Below are positions 23,315-28,902 of a stretch of 28,902 bases of DNA, piece by piece. The notes under the pieces are model-generated. The model saw only the letters and a program-made list of their open reading frames with translations. It made no database searches and was not told the DNA's origin. Origin of the DNA: Planctomycetaceae bacterium (lineage in GTDB: Bacteria; Planctomycetota; Planctomycetia; Pirellulales; Thermoguttaceae); NCBI GenBank assembly GCA_004556055.1, contig SFIW01000029.1:1-28902 (forward strand), read 5' to 3'. How positions within the stretch are numbered: the stretch's first letter is position 1; each line of letters opens with the position of its first letter. The position numbers and the translations under genes are program-made.

Positions 23315-24580
23315 TTATCGCTCCTTCGGCAAAAAAGGATAGACGATGACGTCGTAATCGCGCGAAAAGGAGTCGCCGTCGGCGAATTCCAATTTCACGA
23401 CGACGCGCCATGATATCTCGTTATGTTCCGACACAAAGGAGGGAGCCGCCCCAATCGGCGTGATCGCCGTAAACTTCTCGACGAGCGTCTCATGAGAAGG
23501 AACTTCGACCCCGTAACGCGTGAAAAGGGTCGCGCTATACGCCTCGTAACGATGCGTGATCGAATTCGTTCCCTGAACGAATCGCGCCACTTCCTCGCAT
23601 GTGAGAAAAACGTCCAACCGCTTCGCGCTCACGCGGCCTCTTAGGAAGAGGTTAAAGCGAATTTTTCGTCCCGGCAGAATCGGAAGCGTCGAAATTTCGA
23701 GCTCCATCGCGCCGGCGTTGCGGATCGTTCGTAAGAGAGAGAAGAAACGGCGAGCAAAGACGACGCCGACGCCGCAAAAGACGACGCCAAAAGCGCACGC
23801 CGACCAGAAATCGCCGCGCGTATCCGCAGTCGTCAACACGCATAGGAAGATCGTCCACGCCGCGACGTTCCACACGCACACGCCGAAAGCGCGCGCCCAG
23901 ATCGAAAAGCGCGGCCTCGACCGCGGAGTCAAGCGATACGCCAACGCAACGCCGGGAGACGTTCCCTCGTCGGGTACGTTAGGGAGCGTGGGATAACGCG
24001 TTCTCTGCTTTTTAACGCTTGCCCGAGCCTCCTCGGAAAAGAGACGGTCGTACAGACGCGCGCCCAAAAGGGAGCCCCCCGAGAAGATCAAAAGGGTCGG
24101 AATGATCAAAAACAACCATCCCCAAAGGGGCGACGATTTGATCAACACCGCCTGCGTCGGATCGTCGACGCGAATCCAACACAGAGTTTTCTGACCCGGA
24201 CAAAAAGGCGCGATCGCTAAAAGAGCCTCTTTATTGTCGTATACAAATCCCTCGTCGTCCGTCAGCGTTTGGCGATCGTACGTCGTCGTTGTGAAACTCT
24301 CCCCTTCGAACTCGTAACTGATCTTCACCTCCGGTCGAAAATACTCCGTCGGATTCTCCGGGTCGGGCCGCGCCGAGACGCTGTCGACTACGCATGGAAT
24401 TTGACGAAGAAATTTCGACTCTTGATAGGTTTGAACGCCCCACGTGAGAAGGTGCACCGTCAAAATCACAACGCCTAACGCGCAAACTATCGACAGCGCT
24501 ATAACTTCTGAAAAACGCCATTGCGCGAGATAGGCAAATTGCAACCATCCCTGAGCCTTCGACTTTAAATCCTCCGCCAC
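23315..24580 (-). CDS. DUF3592-type membrane protein
   Basis: A 421-residue inner-membrane protein. There are hydrophobic helices at about 28-50, 152-175, 230-250 and 255-278. Between the first and second lies an extracytoplasmic beta domain of DUF3592 type, with the pattern YFRPEVKISYEFEGESF, a long variable loop, then PGQKTLCWIRVDDPTQAVL. The C-terminal part after residue 280 is a beta-rich, arrestin-like domain ending in RDYDVIVYP. The family function is unknown. The GTG start at 24580 is supported by AGGAGG 6 nt upstream. It is the last gene of the cluster that begins with threonine synthase, and lies 41 bp after the alpha-CTD-like gene with a palindromic hairpin in the gap. Confidence 0.8.
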   Translation of the reverse strand: MAEDLKSKAQGWLQFAYLAQWRFSEVIALSIVCALGVVILTVHLLTWGVQTYQESKFLRQIPCVVDSVSARPDPENPTEYFRPEVKISYEFEGESFTTTTYDRQTLTDDEGFVYDNKEALLAIAPFCPGQKTLCWIRVDDPTQAVLIKSSPLWGWLFLIIPTLLIFSGGSLLGARLYDRLFSEEARASVKKQRTRYPTLPNVPDEGTSPGVALAYRLTPRSRPRFSIWARAFGVCVWNVAAWTIFLCVLTTADTRGDFWSACAFGVVFCGVGVVFARRFFSLLRTIRNAGAMELEISTLPILPGRKIRFNLFLRGRVSAKRLDVFLTCEEVARFVQGTNSITHRYEAYSATLFTRYGVEVPSHETLVEKFTAITPIGAAPSFVSEHNEISWRVVVKLEFADGDSFSRDYDVIVYPFLPKER

Positions 24581-24593
24581 GATCCCCTCCTAA

Positions 24594-24609
24594 CGACGCG
24601 TTCGCGTCG
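24594..24609 (-). other. Intercistronic palindromic hairpin
   Basis: The 16-bp sequence CGACGCGTTCGCGTCG can fold into a 6-bp stem with a 4-nt loop. It lies between the alpha-CTD-like gene and the DUF3592-type gene, immediately before the AGGAGG site. It may adjust relative expression or RNA stability of the last gene. Confidence 0.45.
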
Positions 24610-24621
24610 AATACGCTTGCG

Positions 24622-24957
24622 TCATGACTGAGACTCGCCCTTAATCTGCGCCAACAGAGCTTTCGCTTCGTCAGGCGCGTAGGCGCACTCCCCCTTGCGC
24701 AGGGAACGACGAACAAAACCAAGTTCTAAAAGCGCCAAAAAGACTTCGTCGAGCGTGCGCTGTCCAAAGTTCGGGAAACTCAGAAGCTCCTCCGGAGAAT
24801 GTTTCAACAATTCTCCAACCGTCGAAATGCCATGCTCTTCCAGACAGTTCGTCGTGCGAACCTGCAATTTCAGTTCCGCAAGGTTCATCTCCAATTTCGC
24901 GCACATATCCCGACGTTTAACCATCTCCGCGTCGAGAGGTTTCCTCGTTTTTGCCAT
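24622..24957 (-). CDS. Stand-alone RNA polymerase alpha C-terminal-domain-like protein
   Basis: A 111-residue protein; residues about 23-82 match the alpha-CTD (LxLSVRxxNCLxxxGI, then a xxLLxxxNFGxxxLDE segment). The residues that contact DNA in E. coli alpha are kept or conservatively replaced: R34 (R265), N37 (N268), G65 (G296), R67 (K298) and T68 (S299). There is no alpha N-terminal domain, so it cannot assemble into polymerase as alpha does. The basic N-terminus and short acidic C-terminal tail are unremarkable. It could bind UP-element-like DNA or a regulator, or be a generic helix-hairpin-helix DNA-binding protein. Its start has AAGGAG 7 nt upstream and lies 12 bp after the signal peptidase gene, so the two are co-transcribed. 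Confidence 0.85.
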   Translation of the reverse strand: MAKTRKPLDAEMVKRRDMCAKLEMNLAELKLQVRTTNCLEEHGISTVGELLKHSPEELLSFPNFGQRTLDEVFLALLELGFVRRSLRKGECAYAPDEAKALLAQIKGESQS

Positions 24958-24969
24958 CGACAGTCTCCT

Positions 24970-26397
24970 TCAAAGGTATGAATCTTCTTCGTCGCGCGCC
25001 TCTACGCAGCCGCAATCTTCCGCGACGACGCACAATACTCGCGATACGGGGACGCGCCCTATTTCGAGAAAGCGGCTGTCCCTCGACGCGGGCGAGTTAT
25101 CCCCAAGGACAAAATAGCCGTCTAACGACGCTTCATCCGTCCCCGTCTCCGAAACCTGCGAATAATGCAAATCGCGATAGAGCCGTAGCTCCGACGCGCG
25201 GCGGACGTCTCCCCAAATCGCAAAGGGAGTCGAAACGCCCCGTTGGCTTGTATCTTCCAAGTCCCCCGTCTCGAAACGCGCCAGAATCCTCTCGTTGACG
25301 ACAAAGATCACCTCGCCGTCAGCCGTCAGAACCTCGACGCGCAATATTCCCTGAGGACGGAAGGGAGGGAAATGCGCGATCGTCGCGAGAGACGCGTCAA
25401 AGAGACGTTCGTCAACCGCGTCGAGAAGATCCGGCGCCAACTTGCTCTCGCGCAAAGGGAGAACTCTCGCGGAGATCTTCCCTTCCTCAGGTTCAAAGGC
25501 CAAACTCCAAACGCGCTCCGGACGACGCGCCAAGACGGTGAAACGCCCTTCGCCATCCTCGGCGTCCCAATTAAACCGCAAGAAAAAATCGCGCGCAAAT
25601 TCCGTTGCGCTCGCCGATCCGCCATTCGCGCAGGGGATCGGCGATTCGTTCGTAACGGACGTTCTCACGGCTCTGGAGGGCGAAGAGAGAGTTTCGCGCG
25701 TGTAAACCGCTTTCGCGACGCTCAGACGCGCCCCCTCTCGCCGCTCGACAGTCGGCGATATCTCCACCGCCGTATCCCAAAGTTGCGCCAAATCGCGGCG
25801 CGCGACGACGCCGTCGATCCACGCGTCGCCGTTGCGTAACTCGACGCGCTCTCCGGGCCCCCCGACAAGACGCTTGAGCGTCATGTTTCCACTATCGTCG
25901 CGAAAAACGACGCAGTCCCAACGCTTCGGCGAACGCCCGCGCCCCTTGACGCCGTACCCTAACAATAGCTCGCCGTCCTCAAAAACGGCGGAGGCGGTCG
26001 GAACTTGCTCGTATCCGCAATAAGGGCAATTCCAAAAGCGTTCGCGCGCGCGACTCTTCACGGACGCGCGATCCGCGGCGTCGTCCGACGGATAAAAGTC
26101 CGTCGACACGATCACGACCGAATCGCATAACGGACACGTCGCGCAATAGCGCGGCCCGTGCCATTTCGGCTCCATCGAACGACTCTGGACGCGAAAGGAA
26201 TAGGGCGCGAGTCCGTATCGACTCGGCAAATCAGGATAGCGCAACAAAAGAGCGCACGCCGTTATTCCCAGCGCAAAAAGGAATCCCCCCAGGAACAAAA
26301 AACAGCCGAGATGGGATCGCCGCCAACGCTCGCTCAAACGAGTCGCGCCTTCCCCCTCGACCGTCTTTATTTTATTCGACCTATCTATTCGTTTCAA
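24970..26397 (-). CDS. Signal peptidase I-like protein (S26) with zinc-ribbon and large insertions
   Basis: A 475-residue membrane protein with one N-terminal anchor (about 31-52). The catalytic serine S74 is in QSRSMEP, the general base K175 is in LKRLVGGPGE, and the C-terminal box GDNSPASRDSR spans 432-442. These are the boxes of type I signal peptidases, which remove Sec signal peptides at the outer face of the membrane. Between Ser and Lys sits a probable zinc ribbon (C85, C88, C91 with C124, C127). A further beta-rich stretch of about 200 residues (210-425) precedes the last box. E. coli LepB lacks both insertions. The annotated start is TTG at 26397 without a good ribosome binding site; a TTG at 26337 after GGGGGAAGG is an alternative. 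It follows threonine synthase by 15 bp. Confidence 0.85.
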   Translation of the reverse strand: MKRIDRSNKIKTVEGEGATRLSERWRRSHLGCFLFLGGFLFALGITACALLLRYPDLPSRYGLAPYSFRVQSRSMEPKWHGPRYCATCPLCDSVVIVSTDFYPSDDAADRASVKSRARERFWNCPYCGYEQVPTASAVFEDGELLLGYGVKGRGRSPKRWDCVVFRDDSGNMTLKRLVGGPGERVELRNGDAWIDGVVARRDLAQLWDTAVEISPTVERREGARLSVAKAVYTRETLSSPSRAVRTSVTNESPIPCANGGSASATEFARDFFLRFNWDAEDGEGRFTVLARRPERVWSLAFEPEEGKISARVLPLRESKLAPDLLDAVDERLFDASLATIAHFPPFRPQGILRVEVLTADGEVIFVVNERILARFETGDLEDTSQRGVSTPFAIWGDVRRASELRLYRDLHYSQVSETGTDEASLDGYFVLGDNSPASRDSRFLEIGRVPVSRVLCVVAEDCGCVEARDEEDSYL

Positions 26398-26412
26398 TCG
26401 TTATTTCTAAAA

Positions 26413-27792
26413 TTAGTTAAGAACGTCCAGAATTTTCTCAATATCGTTGTCGACAACGACGGGACGATTCGCGTATTGAGCCTCTGTAATCCCGTGCTTG
26501 CCCAAATAACTTTCGAAGAAATCGCGATCGTTTCCATGATAAGCGACCGTCGCGTTCGGATCCTTAAGCTGATAACCGGTCAAGATGCAGACGGCGCGTT
26601 CGTCTTTTCCGATCACCCCCTCTTCCACCAGTTTCTTGAGCCCCGCGACGCTTGCGGCGGAAGCGGGTTCGCAGCCGAAACCGTTGGCGCCGACTTGCGC
26701 TTTCGCGTCGATGATCTCCTGATCGGTAACCTTGCGCACGACGCCGTTGCAGAAATCGAGCGCGCGCAAGCACTTCGTGAGATTCACCGGACGGTTGATC
26801 TCAATCGCGCTGGCGATCGTGTCGGCGCGACGATTCTCCTGATCCATCTGCGCGTAGAACGCGTCGATCTTCGCCGTGTCGATATCTCCGCCGTTCCAGC
26901 GCAGACCTTCGTCGTTGTAAAGACGGCAAAGCGAATCGGCGCCCGCCGCATTGACGACCGCCAATCGCGGAACTTTATCGATCAATCCGAGCATATGCAA
27001 TTCGATGAACGCTTTTCCGAAGGAGCTCGAGTTGCCGAGGTTACCCCCCGGTACGACGATCCAGTCCGGAACTTCCCAGCGCAGCGCCTCCAAGACTCGG
27101 AACATGATCGTTTTCTGACCTTCCAAACGGAAGGGATTCAAACTGTTCAGGAGATAAATTCCCTTCTTCTTCGAGACCTCTTGCACGCGCTGCATCGCGT
27201 CGTCGAAGTCGCCGCGAATCTGAACCGTACGCGCGCCGTAATCGAGCGCCTGAGACAACTTGCCGTACGCGATCTTCCCGGAACCGACGAAAACGACCGA
27301 CTTCATCAACTTCGAAACGCCGCAATAGAGCGCCAAAGACGCGCTCGTATTCCCCGTCGACGCGCACGCCGCTTGTTTCGCTCCGACGAGACGACCGTGC
27401 GTCGTACCCGCCGCCATACCGTTGTCCTTGAAGGAGCCGGAAGGATTCAACCCTTCATACTGGAGGAAGAGAGACCCGGCGTCCTTGCCGACGTAGGACG
27501 CGACCGCGTCGTTCTTCTGCAAAATCGTTTGGCCTTCGCCGATCGTCACGCACTGATCGATAGGGGCGAAAGGAAGGAGCTCATGGAAACGCCACACGCC
27601 GCTAAAACGCACGGGGTTGGAGCGTTCGGACCACAGCTGTTCAAAGTATTTCAGCGATTTCGGAACCGAAACCTTGTCCCATTCATAATCGACGTCTAGC
27701 AAGCTGCCGCATGTCGGGCAGCGATGAAGTACCTCCGTGATACCAAAAGTCGATCGACACTTCGGATTGATGCAACGCTGAAAGGCAGTCAT
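26413..27792 (-). CDS. thrC: Threonine synthase
   Basis: A 459-residue cytoplasmic PLP enzyme converting O-phosphohomoserine to threonine. The PLP lysine is K122 in NPSGSFKDNGMA, and the phosphate-binding Ser/Gly-rich loops include STGNTSAS and GGNLGNSSSFGKA. An N-terminal rubredoxin-like ribbon (C7, C12, C25, C28) is present, which I know from some bacterial threonine synthases. I start it at the ATG at 27792, with AAAGGAG 8 nt upstream; an in-frame TTG at 27828 would add 12 residues with no ribosome binding site. The next gene starts 15 bp after its stop, so it probably heads a four-gene transcript. Confidence 0.93.
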   Translation of the reverse strand: MTAFQRCINPKCRSTFGITEVLHRCPTCGSLLDVDYEWDKVSVPKSLKYFEQLWSERSNPVRFSGVWRFHELLPFAPIDQCVTIGEGQTILQKNDAVASYVGKDAGSLFLQYEGLNPSGSFKDNGMAAGTTHGRLVGAKQAACASTGNTSASLALYCGVSKLMKSVVFVGSGKIAYGKLSQALDYGARTVQIRGDFDDAMQRVQEVSKKKGIYLLNSLNPFRLEGQKTIMFRVLEALRWEVPDWIVVPGGNLGNSSSFGKAFIELHMLGLIDKVPRLAVVNAAGADSLCRLYNDEGLRWNGGDIDTAKIDAFYAQMDQENRRADTIASAIEINRPVNLTKCLRALDFCNGVVRKVTDQEIIDAKAQVGANGFGCEPASAASVAGLKKLVEEGVIGKDERAVCILTGYQLKDPNATVAYHGNDRDFFESYLGKHGITEAQYANRPVVVDNDIEKILDVLN

Positions 27793-27879
27793 GCCTCTAA
27801 CTCCTTTAGTTATAATGCTTTTTGACAATTGACGCGCGCCGAATTTCGACGCGGTGCGTTTCGTTAATAACCGTCGCTC

Positions 27880-27885
27880 ATTCTA
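27880..27885 (-). promoter_or_regulatory. Possible -10 element of the thrC cluster
   Basis: TAGAAT on the minus strand has no good -35 element. A bulged stem (arms 27871-27876 and 27847-27854) lies immediately downstream, at or near the predicted transcription start. This is low-certainty support for where the thrC transcript begins. Confidence 0.35.
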
Positions 27886-27965
27886 CTCCAAACTATGGTT
27901 TCTATAAGCCCCCCTCAAGCCGTTGCGACGCGATATGACAAATTATTCAAATTATGATTTTGTAT

Positions 27966-27994
27966 TTGACGCCGCGTTGAATAATCGTTAATAT
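27966..27994 (+). promoter_or_regulatory. Predicted promoter of lspA
   Basis: TTGACG (27966-27971), a 17-bp spacer and TAATAT (27989-27994) predict transcription starting near 28001, with a leader of about 75 nt. Confidence 0.6.
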
Positions 27995-28001
27995 TAACCG
28001 T

Positions 28002-28019
28002 GCGCGTTTGGGGACGCGC
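28002..28019 (+). other. 5' leader stem-loop of lspA
   Basis: A perfect 6-bp stem (GCGCGT/ACGCGC) with a 6-nt loop starts essentially at the predicted +1 and ends about 40 nt before the ribosome binding site. Confidence 0.5.
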
Positions 28020-28075
28020 GTTCTAAAGAGTTGCCGATCCGTCACATCCACGCTTGTATCCGGAGACGTTATAAT

Positions 28076-28696
28076 ATGCAGAAGTCGCGCGCGTCACGCC
28101 TCGTCCTTTTTTCAGTTGTCGCTCTTAGCGGTCTCCTGTTCGATCTTTGGACGAAACATTGGATTTTTGAGACGCTCGGACGGCCAGGCGAAAAAAGCGT
28201 TTGGTGGATCGTTCCTAAAATTTTCGGCTTCCAAACGTCCCTCAATCAAGGCGCGCTCTTTGGCGTCGGTCAAGGCCAAATCCCCCTTTTCGTCACACTC
28301 TCGTTCGTCGCCCTGGCGGGTATCTGCTGGTGGATCTGGACCGACGTCACAAGGAGTCGCTACCTCTCGTTCACTCTTGGGCTCATCACCGCGGGCATCC
28401 TCGGCAACTTGTGGGATCGTTGCGCCCTTCACGACATGACGTGGAGCTCCCTCGACGTCGAAATATGGAACTGTTCCCCGGAGATGATCGGCAAACCGAT
28501 TCACGCCGTCCGCGACTGGATACTCGTCATGATCGGCGACTACCCTTGGCCAAACTTCAATATCGCCGACTCCTGCCTCGTTTGCGGAGCGATCCTCATC
28601 GGGATCTACGCGTTGATAACGCCGCCGCCGAAACCGGAAAAATTGGCGCAGGAATCGCTCGACCCCGAACAAGCGGCCTCTGATTCCGATCGTTGA
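28076..28696 (+). CDS. lspA: Lipoprotein signal peptidase (signal peptidase II)
   Basis: A 206-residue inner-membrane aspartic protease that removes signal peptides from prolipoproteins after lipidation. Four hydrophobic helices are visible (about 8-24, 66-88, 96-112, 162-182). The catalytic aspartates are D147 (AVRDW) and D165 (FNIAD), with SLNQGALFG and GILGNLWDR as family signatures. About 30 residues separate NLWDR from the first catalytic Asp, where E. coli LspA has a much shorter link, so there is an extra periplasmic loop. The C-terminal tail is polar and acidic. I use the ATG at 28076, with GGAG 10 nt upstream; a TTG-initiated frame from 28031 would add an unrelated basic stretch. Confidence 0.93.
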   Translation: MQKSRASRLVLFSVVALSGLLFDLWTKHWIFETLGRPGEKSVWWIVPKIFGFQTSLNQGALFGVGQGQIPLFVTLSFVALAGICWWIWTDVTRSRYLSFTLGLITAGILGNLWDRCALHDMTWSSLDVEIWNCSPEMIGKPIHAVRDWILVMIGDYPWPNFNIADSCLVCGAILIGIYALITPPPKPEKLAQESLDPEQAASDSDR

Positions 28697-28713
28697 TCCC
28701 TTTCCGCAATATG

Positions 28714-28749
28714 CGCGCGTCGACTCGTCCTTTCTCCCAACGCGCGTTT
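28714..28749 (+). terminator. Possible terminator after lspA
   Basis: A 7-bp GC stem (CGCGCGT at 28714-28720, ACGCGCG at 28740-28746) has a long 19-nt loop and is followed by only TTT. The AT-rich stretch after it (28753-28772) continues to the next promoter. It is weak as an intrinsic terminator. Confidence 0.35.
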
Positions 28750-28782
28750 CCACAATAAAAAATAAAATTTTTCGCCGTGCTC

Positions 28783-28810
28783 TTGATTACGACGCAAATA
28801 TGTGTAGAAT
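28783..28810 (+). promoter_or_regulatory. Predicted promoter of the last, truncated gene
   Basis: TTGATT (28783-28788), a 16-bp spacer and TAGAAT (28805-28810) predict transcription starting near 28817. Confidence 0.6.
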
Positions 28811-28818
28811 AACCCCAG

Positions 28819-28833
28819 GCGTCGTGAAGACGC
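28819..28833 (+). other. 5' leader stem-loop of the last gene
   Basis: A perfect 5-bp stem (GCGTC/GACGC) with a GTGAA loop starts about 3 nt after the predicted transcription start and ends 10 nt before the AGAGG ribosome binding site. Confidence 0.5.
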
Positions 28834-28853
28834 GCATTGATTAGAGGTCGATC

Positions 28854-28902
28854 ATGATTTGTATTAATTGTCGTTTTTATTGGCGTTCCTGGCGTTCTTA
28901 TC
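28854..28902 (+). CDS. Start of a gene cut by the window end (CxxC at the N-terminus)
   Basis: Only 16 codons are visible, beginning MICINCRFYW. Support comes from the promoter, the leader hairpin and an AGAGG ribosome binding site 6 nt before the ATG. The CINC pair could be the first half of a zinc ribbon. Nothing more can be said about function. Confidence 0.5.
   Translation, partial: MICINCRFYWRSWRSY

Noticed and set aside
26158..27699. A 513-codon plus-strand frame over the thrC / signal peptidase junction
   Set aside because: It spans two well-supported minus-strand genes and their junction, and its translation is low in pattern and very Arg-rich.

Overview
The window reads as a stretch of chromosome from an anaerobic, Gram-negative-type bacterium, most plausibly a host- or gut-associated planctomycete. 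Three things point that way: a pyruvate:ferredoxin oxidoreductase (anaerobic metabolism); both Lnt and LspA (lipoproteins, hence an outer membrane); and gene types I associate with Planctomycetota, namely a signal peptidase I carrying a zinc-ribbon insertion, a free-standing RNA polymerase alpha C-terminal domain and a very large alpha-2-macroglobulin. The lineage is an inference; no rRNA or tRNA gene is present to test it. I see no mobile element, CRISPR array or phage gene.

Layout. 1-1766 (+): the end of a family 2 glycoside hydrolase, then a secreted alpha/beta hydrolase. 1888-10416 (-): a 64-residue orphan, a GT4 glycosyltransferase and a 2256-residue alpha-2-macroglobulin. 10864-11202 (+): a small acidic protein. 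11267-14961 (-): an overlapping pair, apolipoprotein N-acyltransferase (lnt) and a secreted protein made of two tandem phosphodiester-glycosidase (NAGPA) domains. 15067-16857 (-): a hybrid-cluster-protein (Hcp) homologue that has lost every cysteine cluster ligand. It is divergent, across a 674-bp structured intergenic region, from 17532-21065 (+), a complete pyruvate:ferredoxin oxidoreductase. 21257-23221 (+): a secreted serine-hydrolase/esterase fusion. 23315-27792 (-): a tight cluster running threonine synthase, zinc-ribbon signal peptidase, alpha-CTD-like protein, DUF3592 membrane protein. 28076-28696 (+): lspA. 28854-end (+): the start of a further gene.

Together the genes serve envelope biogenesis (Lnt, LspA, signal peptidase, glycosyltransferase), extracytoplasmic defence or polymer turnover (alpha-2-macroglobulin, NAGPA-type protein, GH2, two esterase-type proteins) and fermentative redox metabolism.

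The observations most worth pursuing are: (i) the cysteine-less Hcp homologue, whose former cluster pocket is predicted to be lined by carboxylates; (ii) a recurrent architecture in which a perfect or near-perfect stem-loop starts within about 2-12 nt of the predicted transcription start of at least six genes; (iii) the thrC / signal peptidase / alpha-CTD / DUF3592 cluster. All homology statements come from recalled family motifs, not from a search.
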